Assembly: GCF_009208555.1 (NCBI RefSeq) | Contig: NZ_WFLI01000044.1 | Span: 1-44,492 of the forward strand | DNA length: 44,492 nt | Direction: 5' to 3' | DNA from: Janthinobacterium violaceinigrum | Lineage (GTDB): Bacteria > Pseudomonadota > Gammaproteobacteria > Burkholderiales > Burkholderiaceae_D | In this document: positions 17,697-26,700 of the stretch, in pieces | Layout of the letters: every line of letters begins with the position of its first letter | How positions within the stretch are numbered: the first letter of the stretch is position 1 | Program-made: the position numbers and the translations under genes | Notes under the pieces: generated by a model | The model's input: the letters and a program-made list of their open reading frames with translations, nothing else | Databases searched by the model: none | What the model was told of the DNA's origin: nothing

Positions 17697-17763
17697 TTGT
17701 TCCTGCCGGGAGTGCGCTGGCCGCGCTCCCGTCTTCCTCAACCTGTCTCTGGAGCATCTGTCC

Positions 17764-19494
17764 ATGTTACGCATGAAAACCCTGACCTTTTCCCTGCTGG
17801 CCGGCCTGGCGCTCGCCGGCGCCCATGCCGGCGCCGACACGGGCGCCCATGCCGGCGCCGACACGGGCGCCCTGGCCGTCGCCCGTTGCAGCCCTGAGGC
17901 GCTGGCGCCGGCGGAGCAGGGCGGCGCGCGCGTCGTGCGCTACCGCAAGAACATCGATGACCTGACGCCCGCCGAACTTGCTGCATTCAAGCATGCGGTG
18001 AGCGAGATGAAGCGCAAGAGCCAGGAAAACGTGTATGACCGGCGCGGCTTCTTGTGGCAAGCCTGGGTGCACAACTGTCCTTCCGTCGACGTGTTCAATG
18101 ACCGCAAGGCGGCCTTGCCGGGCGATGGCTTGAAGTGGCTGCTCAGCGATCCGACGCGCAACAGCTGCGATGTCGCGTATTTCCTCGACAAGCCGCCGAC
18201 GGAGGCAAATTCCCATCCGGAATTCCCGGGCGAGTGCGAACACCAGAAGAACACCTTCCTGCAATGGCACCGGGCGCAGCTGTACTTCTATGAGCAAGCC
18301 TTGCAGGCGGCCGACCCGAACGGCGAACGGGGGCCCAGCACGCGCAACGTCGCGCTGCCGTACTGGAACTTCACCCGCAAGCCCAGCGGCGTGCGCTACC
18401 CGAAAGCCTTCGAGGATGTCGATTCGCCGCTGTACGACTCGACCCGCATCAAGGGTAGCCTCGACAGTTCCATGGCCACCGCCTCGCCGAACTTGCTGGG
18501 CTATCAGATCTATTACATGGACTGGAACGATTTTGGCGGCGACGAGTATGGCAGCGGCGGGGGCGGCAACCTGGAAACGCGCATCCATAATCACATGCAC
18601 GCCTTTTATATGGGCGGCAACATGGGCGACAACATTACGGCAGGCCTGGACCCGCTGTTTTACGCCTTTCACAATTTCCTCGATTACAGCTTCGAAAAAT
18701 GGCTGGACGAGCATGGCGACAGCGGCATCCGGGGCAGCGGCCGCAGCACCTTCCTGCGCAGCGAGCAGGATGCGGACCTGGCCAGGCCCGTCGGCTGGAG
18801 CGCGGGCGACGGCGATCCCCAGCGCCCCGATTCGGGCAGCTACACGGCCAACATGGGGCAGGCCGAGATTTATTTCGACACCATCAGGCAGGGCTATGGC
18901 TTCCAGCCCACCTATGGCGGCGAGTTCGTGCGGAAAAAGGACTTGCAAGCGCTGATCGACGAGCGCCAGCGGGCCGGCTTTGCCTTTGGCGACAACCAGA
19001 AAAGCCTGTTTGCCGCCCTGTTGAGCGACCAGGCCAGCGATGGCACGCTCGCCAAGCCCGACATCGTCCTGGGCGGCGCCTACACGATCGCCTCGGCGCC
19101 CGTGGCCAAGGACAAGCGCGCGACGCTGCACCTGGACCGCGCACACGCCATGGAAGACTACAGTTTCCAGGCCGATGTCTACCTGCATCCTGCGAACGTG
19201 GCCGCGCAGCTGGACGACAAGCGCTTCCGCGACCGCTACCTGATCACCAGCACCAGCCACTGGGCCTTGTCCGGCACGCATGCGCACAAGGCCTACGCCA
19301 TCGACGTCGATATCACCGGCATCGTCGACAGCCTGGTGCCCCGGAAGCGGGGCAAGACCTGGCAGATCACGGCAGCCATCACCACCAACGACAAGGGCCG
19401 CGGCCTGATCCGGCAAAGCGACTTTTCCCGCCCGGCCGTCGTCATCGTCGACCGCCGGCCGCCTCCCCAGCCCAGCTATGAAGGAGTGAAATGA
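17764..19494 (+). CDS. Tyrosinase / polyphenol oxidase with signal peptide
   Basis: A 576-residue type 3 copper enzyme expected to hydroxylate monophenols and/or oxidise o-diphenols to quinones. CuA ligands fit His103 (WVHNC), His160 (CEHQK) and His169 (WHRAQ). CuB ligands fit His275 and His279 (HNHMH) and His303 (FHNFLDY), preceded by DPLFYAFH. The N-terminus is a signal peptide followed by a duplicated 8-residue unit (AHAGADTG twice). The C-terminal region (about 430-576) resembles the beta-sandwich that caps plant-type polyphenol oxidases. Start: ATG 17764 with GGAG eight bases upstream; ATG 17773 is an alternative. Its stop overlaps the start of the next small gene. Product could give melanin-like pigment; substrate unproven. 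Confidence 0.93.
   Translation: MLRMKTLTFSLLAGLALAGAHAGADTGAHAGADTGALAVARCSPEALAPAEQGGARVVRYRKNIDDLTPAELAAFKHAVSEMKRKSQENVYDRRGFLWQAWVHNCPSVDVFNDRKAALPGDGLKWLLSDPTRNSCDVAYFLDKPPTEANSHPEFPGECEHQKNTFLQWHRAQLYFYEQALQAADPNGERGPSTRNVALPYWNFTRKPSGVRYPKAFEDVDSPLYDSTRIKGSLDSSMATASPNLLGYQIYYMDWNDFGGDEYGSGGGGNLETRIHNHMHAFYMGGNMGDNITAGLDPLFYAFHNFLDYSFEKWLDEHGDSGIRGSGRSTFLRSEQDADLARPVGWSAGDGDPQRPDSGSYTANMGQAEIYFDTIRQGYGFQPTYGGEFVRKKDLQALIDERQRAGFAFGDNQKSLFAALLSDQASDGTLAKPDIVLGGAYTIASAPVAKDKRATLHLDRAHAMEDYSFQADVYLHPANVAAQLDDKRFRDRYLITSTSHWALSGTHAHKAYAIDVDITGIVDSLVPRKRGKTWQITAAITTNDKGRGLIRQSDFSRPAVVIVDRRPPPQPSYEGVK
17818..17865 (+). repeat. Two tandem 24-bp repeats inside the tyrosinase gene
   Basis: Two exact 24-bp copies (17818-17841 and 17842-17865), followed by a 7-bp start of a third, encode GAHAGADT twice just after the signal peptide. 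Being a multiple of three they keep the frame. Slippage here would alter the length of the segment between the cleavage site and the mature enzyme. Confidence 0.85.
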
Positions 19495-19853
19495 TGAGCG
19501 CACCGACAAGTTTCAAGCGCGACGTGCAAGGCTTGTTTTCCAAGTATGTCGCCGACATGAACAAGGTCAAGCTGAACAACCCGTTGTCGTCGGGCGTACG
19601 CGTGCTGCGCCTGAACGAGTATGAGAGCGTGAAGGATTTCCATTACCAGATCCAGGTGGCCCTGCATGGCTACGACTACGACAGCCGCAGCGACACGTGG
19701 CTGGTGAGCGCCGAGCACCGCCTGCTGGTGCGGGGCGGCAGGGCGGGCGAGTATGTGCGCTCCGCGCCCCATCCCATGCCGCCGGACGGGCCCATGCCGC
19801 AGGAGGGCATCGACATCTTCGACCAGTGGGTCAGGGACGGCATGCAGCCGTAA
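19491..19853 (+). CDS. Small conserved-looking protein of unknown function in the oxidase cluster
   Basis: A 120-residue protein with no signal peptide and no membrane segment. The N-terminal half is mixed charged (FKRDVQGLFSKYVADMNKVK). A hydrophobic-alternating beta-type middle (VKDFHYQIQVALHGY) follows, then a Pro/Met-rich stretch and an ending DIFDQWVRDGMQP. That ending recalls the helix closing c-type-cytochrome-like domains, but no CxxCH is present, so no haem. AAGGAG precedes two consecutive ATGs (19491 and 19494); the first overlaps the tyrosinase stop. This tight coupling suggests a partner of the tyrosinase or of the LodA-type oxidase, for example a copper chaperone-like or accessory subunit. 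I do not recognise the family. Confidence 0.75.
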   Translation: MMSAPTSFKRDVQGLFSKYVADMNKVKLNNPLSSGVRVLRLNEYESVKDFHYQIQVALHGYDYDSRSDTWLVSAEHRLLVRGGRAGEYVRSAPHPMPPDGPMPQEGIDIFDQWVRDGMQP

Positions 19854-19910
19854 GTCCAGCAGCCTCGCGTGCCTGGCGGCACGGACATCTTCGATTACCA
19901 GGAGTTCAGC

Positions 19911-22073
19911 ATGGCATATACCGCGTTAAGAATCCATCCGGCCATCGGCATCGCCCGTGTCGGCAACAGCGAAGAATATTATCTGGGCCCGGAAAGCATG
20001 GCGGGCATGGAGTTGCCGGGCAAGACATGCACGGGCGGCCTGCCGATCCGGCCGGGCACGGAAGACACCACCATCGTCAGTACGGAACTGCGCGACGGCA
20101 GCGGAAAGCTCAAGCGGCAGGCGGCCCGCTTCCGGATCTTCCAGTATGCGTTCGACGAGGCAGCGGGACTGGAGACCTATCCGCTCGGCAAGCGGGGCAC
20201 GCCGCTTGAAGTGGCCATCGGCAGCACGGTCGATGGCAAGCTGGTCAAGGACATCGTGTGGACCGTGCACCTGGCCAACAAGAAGGCCAATAGCTGGGTG
20301 GGCGGCGATGGCGTGGCGCCGTTCGAGCATGGCCGCGCGCCGCTCGTGCGCAACCAGGACTTCATCGGCCAGAACACGCCGGACGACCCGCAGCGCCTGA
20401 AACTGCTGGTCATCGATGCGGGGCCGCGCGCCGTCCTGGCATCGCACCAGGCCGTGGTGCAGTTCGACGCGGCCACCGAGCCTTCCTGCGCGGATACCGA
20501 CAGCGGCGCCGTGTGCGCCTTGCCTGCCTATCCCGTGTCGTTTCCCCGCGGTGGGACACCGGGCGCGGATGGTCATGGACCGGGCGCCATCATCGCCTCG
20601 CTGGGCGCCATCACGACGGAAAAAAATGGCCGCCTGCTGGTGCTGGGCGGCTACGGCAAGGCCTGCGGCTTTGACGCGCAGGGCAATTACTCGGCCAGCG
20701 CCGCGCTGGGCGACAACGTCAACAACGATCGCTGGTTCGACGACGTGGCGGACGGCCCCGTCACGGCCAGCCTGGTGTTCGCCGACGGCAGCAGCCGCGC
20801 CGTCGAGGGCAGCGCCTGGGTGATCTCGAGCGATCCGTCGTATGCGCCGCAAACGGCCAGCGTGGTGACGCTGTGGGACGACCTGTATTGCACCTGGCTG
20901 GAAAAGATGGCGCTGCGTCCCGCCATCTATGCGCAGGGCAGCTATCAGGCCGGCTACCGCTGCCATTTCGGCAGCGAAGTGCAGCCCGTCCTGCGCGCCG
21001 CCTCGCTGCAGAAGTGGACCACCAGCCTGCCGCCGCGCGCGATCAAGGAGCATGACCGGCTGGGCAAGATGGCCGTCGACGGCTTGCGCGGCTACCGCAT
21101 CATGAACTTCATCCGCGATCCGGACCAGCCGGAGCTGGCGACGGCGATACCGCAGATGCCCTTGTCGCTGGGCGACGCGGGCAGCGGCTTGCTGTCGCTG
21201 ACGCGCGCGCAGTATTTCTTCATGAAGCAGTGGTCGCAGGACCGCTATGCGCCAGCCGGCAGCGATGTTCCGCTGGGCGCCGGCGAGGCGCTGGACCGCA
21301 CGGTGCTGTTCAACTGCCTGGGCGGCCGCTACAGCCCGGGCATCGAAATGGGGTTTATCGTGCGCGACCCGGGCCTCTACCAGCAGGCATGGCAGCGCCA
21401 CGACAGCGGCGGGCCGTTCCGCATCAACCGCGAGCGGCTCGATTACCGCAAGGCCGTCAAGGACCGCCCCTTCCTGGCGGGCGGCTACACGCCGCTGCGC
21501 GCCGGGGCGGTGCAGCCCGGCGACCTGTCCAAGTTCATGGCCCTGCCGTGGCATACGGATTACAACTCGTGCGCTACGCATTTGCCGGAAACGCCGCCCG
21601 AGCGCCAGCTGCTGAATAATCAGGCGGCCATCGACGCGGCCACGGCGACGCCTGGCAACGGCATCAATACGCTGCTGTACTCGTCCTGGCCGGCGCAGCG
21701 GCCCGTGGCCGTGTACACCTACGACGACGTGGTGGCCAGCGGCACGGCGCTGCCGACGCCGCGCTTTTCCGTGCGGGGCAAGGGCACGCGGGCCGATGGC
21801 CTGCCATCGACCACGCCCCCCGACGCGGGAATCGACCGGCCCGCCATGCAGGTGGGACGCTATCAGGACCGCGCGCAGTTCCTGCTGAACTGGCCGCGTA
21901 TCGGGGTGGTGGTGCAAAGCACGGCCATCCCGCAGGCGCAGGGCAACAAGAACATCTGCCACGACTACTACCTGGAAGTCGAGAGCCTGTTCGACAGCGA
22001 TGAAAGCAATCTGGTCGAGTATTGGCGCAACACGGCCATCGACAAGGTGTACCGGCCGAAACCGAAGCCCTGA
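19911..22073 (+). CDS. LodA/GoxA-family quinoprotein amino-acid oxidase (CTQ-dependent)
   Basis: A 720-residue protein matching the LodA family, which oxidises amines of amino acids (lysine epsilon-oxidase, glycine oxidase and others) and releases ammonia and hydrogen peroxide. The family opening IHPAIGIARVGNS is intact. The cysteine tryptophylquinone cofactor is made from a Cys and a Trp. The fitting residues here are Cys469 in NCLGG.YSPGIE and Trp547 in LPWHTDYNSC. There is no N-terminal signal peptide. CAGGAG lies seven bases before the ATG at 19911; the frame is open further upstream but without a start site. The stop overlaps the start of the LodB-type gene, the partner needed for cofactor formation. 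Substrate cannot be predicted. Confidence 0.92.
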   Translation: MAYTALRIHPAIGIARVGNSEEYYLGPESMAGMELPGKTCTGGLPIRPGTEDTTIVSTELRDGSGKLKRQAARFRIFQYAFDEAAGLETYPLGKRGTPLEVAIGSTVDGKLVKDIVWTVHLANKKANSWVGGDGVAPFEHGRAPLVRNQDFIGQNTPDDPQRLKLLVIDAGPRAVLASHQAVVQFDAATEPSCADTDSGAVCALPAYPVSFPRGGTPGADGHGPGAIIASLGAITTEKNGRLLVLGGYGKACGFDAQGNYSASAALGDNVNNDRWFDDVADGPVTASLVFADGSSRAVEGSAWVISSDPSYAPQTASVVTLWDDLYCTWLEKMALRPAIYAQGSYQAGYRCHFGSEVQPVLRAASLQKWTTSLPPRAIKEHDRLGKMAVDGLRGYRIMNFIRDPDQPELATAIPQMPLSLGDAGSGLLSLTRAQYFFMKQWSQDRYAPAGSDVPLGAGEALDRTVLFNCLGGRYSPGIEMGFIVRDPGLYQQAWQRHDSGGPFRINRERLDYRKAVKDRPFLAGGYTPLRAGAVQPGDLSKFMALPWHTDYNSCATHLPETPPERQLLNNQAAIDAATATPGNGINTLLYSSWPAQRPVAVYTYDDVVASGTALPTPRFSVRGKGTRADGLPSTTPPDAGIDRPAMQVGRYQDRAQFLLNWPRIGVVVQSTAIPQAQGNKNICHDYYLEVESLFDSDESNLVEYWRNTAIDKVYRPKPKP

Positions 22074-23236
22074 TGCAGGCGGCCGCAGAACATCCCGGCG
22101 CGCCAGCATCGGCACCAGTACCATCGCGGCAGCGCTACCGGGTCGCCATCGTCGGCGGCGGCCCGGCCGGCTGCGCCTGCGCGCTGGCGCTGGCGCAGCA
22201 TGGCGTGCACGACGTGCTCGTGATCGAGGCGGGCGACTACACGCCGTTCCGCATCGGCGAAAGCATTCCGCCCGAAGCCAACCGCCTGTTCCAGGCGCTG
22301 GGCATTGCGCAGGATTTTTTCGCCGAAGCGCACGCGCCTTGCCATGGCAGCTGTTCCTGGTGGGGCAGCGACAAGCGCGGCTACAACGATGCGCTGATGC
22401 ATCCGCTGGGCCATGGCTGGCACCTGGAGCGTTCCCGCTTCAACGGTTTCCTGGCGCGGCAGGCGCGCTTGCGCGGGACGGAAGTGCTGCTGCACGCGAG
22501 CCTGGCCGCGTCGGCCCCGGCGGACGGCGGCGGCTTTGCGCTGCAACTGGCGCTGGGCTCCGCGGCGCAGCCGCGCCAGGCCACCATCCATGCCGACCTG
22601 GTGGTCGACGCCAGCGGCACGCGCGCCGTCTTCGCGCGCCAGCGCGGCAGCCGCAAGGTGGAAACGCTGCCGCTCGTATGCATGGCCATGCGCTTCGCTG
22701 TGCCAGAGGGCAGCCGTTCCGGCCTCACGCACCTGGAAGCGGTCGAACATGGCTGGTGGTATGGCGCCCATCTGCCCGACGCCACCTTGCTGCTGGCGTT
22801 CTACAGCGATGCGGCCACCGTCAGGGCGCAGCGCCTGCAGCATGCGGGCCGCTGGCTGGCATGGCTGGCGCAGGCGCCCAACACGGCTGCGCTGGCCCGC
22901 GGCGCGGCGCCGCTGGCGGGCGGCGTGCAGAGCTTTCCCGCGCCGTCCTATTGCCTGGACCGCCTGCATGGCGACGGCTGGCTGGCCATCGGCGATGCTG
23001 CCTCGGCCTTCGATCCCGTTACGTCGCAAGGCATCGTCAAGGCGCTCGCCAACGGCATGGCGGCCGCTGGCGCCATCGCCGGCCACGCCAGCCTGGGCGC
23101 CGTGGCGCAGACGGTGGCGCACCGGTATGCGCAATACCTGGCCCTGCGCCAGCAATATTATGGATGGGAGCAGCGCTGGCCCGCCGCGCCGTTCTGGCGC
23201 CAGCTGCATGCCGGCGCAGAGGAGCCGGCCGTCTAG
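22073..23236 (+). CDS. LodB-like FAD-dependent maturation flavoprotein
   Basis: A 387-residue flavoprotein with the dinucleotide-binding GGGPAGCACA motif (about residues 26-35), a following acidic strand end (VLVIEAGD), RIGESIPPE, VVDASGT and GDAASAFDPVTSQGI near residue 310. These mark the tryptophan-halogenase/geranylgeranyl-reductase-like flavoenzymes to which LodB and GoxB belong. Those proteins are required to build the CTQ cofactor of their partner oxidase after translation. The start ATG shares bases with the lodA-like stop (TGATG), so the two are made together. An upstream TTG in the same frame is unlikely. It is the last gene of the cluster and converges on the T6SS genes with a 7-bp gap. 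Confidence 0.9.
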   Translation: MQAAAEHPGAPASAPVPSRQRYRVAIVGGGPAGCACALALAQHGVHDVLVIEAGDYTPFRIGESIPPEANRLFQALGIAQDFFAEAHAPCHGSCSWWGSDKRGYNDALMHPLGHGWHLERSRFNGFLARQARLRGTEVLLHASLAASAPADGGGFALQLALGSAAQPRQATIHADLVVDASGTRAVFARQRGSRKVETLPLVCMAMRFAVPEGSRSGLTHLEAVEHGWWYGAHLPDATLLLAFYSDAATVRAQRLQHAGRWLAWLAQAPNTAALARGAAPLAGGVQSFPAPSYCLDRLHGDGWLAIGDAASAFDPVTSQGIVKALANGMAAAGAIAGHASLGAVAQTVAHRYAQYLALRQQYYGWEQRWPAAPFWRQLHAGAEEPAV

Positions 23237-23243
23237 TTCCGCG

Positions 23244-23777
23244 TCAGCGCTCCTGTCGCCGCTGCGCCTCGCGCTCCAGCGTATCCTTGCCGATGATTTT
23301 CAGGCTGGCGCCGCCCTTGAAGGGCAGCGTTTCCTCGCTGCCCGCCAGCTCGATGGCGGCCGAGACGCCGATTTCGGCCGTCACATCGACGAAGTCCTTG
23401 CGGAACATGCGCAGTTCGGTATGCTTGATGATGCTTTGCAGCGCAATCGACTGGCCCGGCGCGATCGTGGTGAAGGCGCGCTTGAGTGCGTGATTGGCCA
23501 GGCCCGTCTTCAATACCTGGCTTTGCTCGCTCGCGTTGTCGATCAGGCGCATATTGGGCCCCCGCGCCTGCATGTAGGTGAGCGGATAGCCGACTTCCCC
23601 GTTGCCGGTATTCTTGATGAGCACCTCGATGCGCATGTCGCTGCCCGTGAAAATGCAGGCGGGATTGTCGATGCAGTGGGCGCTGATGGAGAGGATTTCG
23701 TTCGGCATGGCGTTTCCTGGGAGTTGTAGGGACACTGCGAGCAGTGCGATTAGGAGCCGTTCAGGATGATATCGCAT
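23244..23777 (-). CDS. Exported protein of unknown function, candidate immunity protein for the VgrG effector
   Basis: A 177-residue protein with a clear Sec signal peptide (MRYHPERLLIALLAVSLQL..., likely cut after GNA). The mature part, about 150 residues, shows alternating hydrophobic strands with phrases such as RIEVLIKNTGNGEV and IAPGQSIALQS. These suggest an immunoglobulin-like beta-sandwich of the kind seen in some proteinase inhibitors; this is a reading of pattern, not a match. It starts 28 bp inside the end of the vgrG gene, in another frame. Position directly after an effector-bearing VgrG and periplasmic targeting are what an immunity protein would show. An alternative is a general T6SS accessory protein. 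Confidence 0.75.
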   Translation of the reverse strand: MRYHPERLLIALLAVSLQLPGNAMPNEILSISAHCIDNPACIFTGSDMRIEVLIKNTGNGEVGYPLTYMQARGPNMRLIDNASEQSQVLKTGLANHALKRAFTTIAPGQSIALQSIIKHTELRMFRKDFVDVTAEIGVSAAIELAGSEETLPFKGGASLKIIGKDTLEREAQRRQER

Positions 23778-26700
23778 TTGATCTGCCGTCCTATTTTCGT
23801 CCGTAGCAAGTCCTGTACTTCGATGGCGATCTGCCAGGCATGCCGGTCACGGATGACGATGGAGCCGGCCGAGTTCATGATGTTGGCCGCGGCCGGTTCC
23901 GGTTCCTCATCGTCCGACAGCGAAGGTACGGGCGCATCCCAGGTACCGTCCGGCTTCTTGTATTTGACGGTCTCGTCGTCTCCTTCCACATACGAGTATT
24001 CGTCCGGCAAGCCATAGCAGTGACCGAATTCATGGGCGTGCGTCTGGCCATCGGTCGAGGCGGACACGTCGATGATGGTACCCGTCACGCTTTCGCGGTC
24101 GTAGCGTTTGTGGATCTGCATGACGTAGTGCTCGTTGCTCTCCACATACACGACGCGGTAGATGATGGGCAGGGTGCGCGTGCCGCATTCCGGATCGCTG
24201 ATTTTCATCTGGAATTTATTGTTCCAGTGGCTTTCCAGTCCCGTGGTGGCGATGCCCTTCACGTACTTGATGACGGCGGCGCGCTGCTTGGCCCGCGTGG
24301 CGGCCTGCGGGGTGCCCTTCTCGCGGTCTTCCAGCGCCTGGTCGGCCGGCTCGAGCACCGTGATCACCTTGACGCGCAATTCGGCGATGATGCCGGTATT
24401 CGATTTCACGGGCACGTAGATCTTGTAGCGCACGTTGTCGAAATAGTTATGCGGCGCGCCGCTGGCGCCAAAGGTGTTGTTGTAGCGGGGCACGCTGGAG
24501 ACGGAGATCTCCTTTTCATAGTCGGCGATCCAGCAGGCGGGCCGCTTGATCAGCACTTCCTTGCGCTGCTTGTTGTCGACGGGGCTGGTGCTCGACGTGG
24601 CGCGGTCCTTGAACTTCGGTTCCGGCCTGGCGGGCGGCACGTGCTGCGGCGCCTTGGCCGTCGTGCCTGGCGCAGGCGCGCGGCCGGCTGGCACCTTCGC
24701 GGGCGCTGGCGGCGCCGGCGCGGGGGCAGGGGCGGGGCTCTCCGCTTCGTCGGGCGCATGGCCCGGCGATTTCAGCAATTCGATCACCAGCGCCTCGACG
24801 GCGGCCGCGGCGACCACGTGCGTCAAGCCCTTGTCGTCGGTCATGCCCGTTTCGTACGTGCCGTCGGCGCGTTTCACGCGGTACGGCTGGCGCGGCATCA
24901 GTTCGCCCGTGTCGCGGTCTTTCAGCACGAAGCCTTCGTCGAACAGTTTCAAACGGCTGTCCGGCAGCGGCGGCAGGCCGGCGGCCGCGCTGGCGCCGCC
25001 GTTGAAGACATGCTGGCCGCCCTTGACGGTAAAGTTGCCCGGGCACTGGAAGGTGATGTCGCCGCCCTCGAGCGTGATCGACGACTGGCCCGCCTGCACG
25101 GTGATCTTCTGGTTGGCCTTGATCTCGATGACGTCGCTTACCGAGATCACCGTGATGGACTTGTCGGCCAAGATCTCCAGCTGGTCGGTATGGGCTTGCA
25201 GCGAGACGGGGCCGTTGCCCGCGATGGCGGAGATGCCGCCATCCTGGCTGAACAGGGTTGCCGCATGGGCCGCCACCGAAGCGACGGTATGGCCGGCCGC
25301 CAGGTGCAGGTCCGTCTGCGCCGTCGCATGCAGGTGCTGGCCCGCGAACAGCACCGTCGAGGCGGGCGTGGCCCAGTTGATGCTGTTCGGTCCTTCCATC
25401 AGCACCAGCGGCTTGGCGTAGCGTTCCACAGGCTGCGCGGCATCGGGCGCGCGGGCGCCGTTGCCGGCCTTGAAGGCTTCGTGGCCGCCCACGCTGTTCT
25501 GGTATTTGCCATCCTGCTGCGGGTCGATCTGGCCCGCCAGGTCCAGCTGCGCCTGGTTGGCATCCTTGCTGACCAGCGCACGCTGCTGGCCCGCCGCCAC
25601 GGCTGTCGCCTTGCTCAGTTCACTGGCGCCGCGCAGCAGGTTCAGCGCTTCCCTGGTGTCGAGCTGGGTCGACGCGACGCTGCTGCCTTGCCGCGCGCGG
25701 GCCGTGGCCGACAGCAGCAAGCCTTCTCCGGCGCGCAGCATGGCCCAGGCGTCGGTGCGCAATTCGAAGCCGCTGCCCCGATAGACGCCCCGTTGCGCGG
25801 ATGCGGCGCCTTGCTGGACCAGGTAGCCCAGATTGAGTTCCGTGGCGGCGCTGCTCGAGGCCAGCCGGGTACGCAGCTGGCCCGGCGTATCGTCGAGCAC
25901 CCACTGGTTGTAGCCCGCGCCGTCGAAGTTGCTGCTGTGAATGCCAGACAGCACGCCCGCGTGGTTGACATTGGCGTCGACGCCGGCCGCGTACGGTGGC
26001 GCGTCGCTGCCCGTGTACAGCTGGGCCACCACGAGCGGGCGGTCCATGTCACCCTCGATGAAGTCGATCAGCACCTCCGTGCCGATGCGGGGCGTGAACT
26101 GGGAACCCCAGTTCGGCCCGGCCAGCGCCTCGGCCACGCGCACCCAGGTGCCGGACGCTTCATTGCCCGGCGCGTTGCCTTGCTGGTCCGTGTTGTGCGC
26201 CAGGCCGCCCGGATTGGCGGCGGCGCCGCGCTGCCAGGCAAACTGGATGCGCACCTGGTGGTCGCGGCCGGTGGTGGCCACGCTGTCGGCCAGGCCGACC
26301 ACCAGCGCCGTCTGCGGTCCCAGCGCCACGGCCGGCGCCCGTTCGGCCGTGGCGCGCGGCACGATGGCCACGCTGCTGCGCACGCAGCCGAAGGTGTTGC
26401 GGTAGGTGCCGGCCTCGATCTGGCCGGCGATCCAGTCGGCCACGCCGTCCAGGCTGGCCACCTTGGCCAGGCGCGACAGCGCGCCCGTCAATCCGCCGCC
26501 GGCCGGCCCCGCCGTGTTGCGCGCCTGGTGCTCCACCCACAGCACGTTGAACTGGTTGGCGCCGTCGGCATACTGTTCGTGCTGTAGTAGGCGGAAGGCG
26601 TGGCCGGCGGCCAGCCGGCGCACGGCACCGGCGCCGTCAAATTGCTTGTTTTCCAGTTCCAGCGCCTGCAGCATGCGTGCGCCGTGGGGATCGGCCGCGG

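Noticed and set aside
17818..17872. Possible CRISPR or VNTR array
   Set aside because: Only two adjacent copies with no spacers, inside a coding frame; it is a simple tandem duplication.
17767..22124. Long minus-strand frames opposite the tyrosinase and LodA-type genes
   Set aside because: Both plus-strand genes carry complete catalytic motifs; the antisense products are compositionally skewed and have no start signals.
23840..26587. A very long open plus-strand frame (over 900 codons) opposite vgrG
   Set aside because: The real gene on the minus strand is certain by homology; the antisense frame has no family motifs, is Arg/His/Ala-heavy low complexity and arises from high GC at third codon positions.
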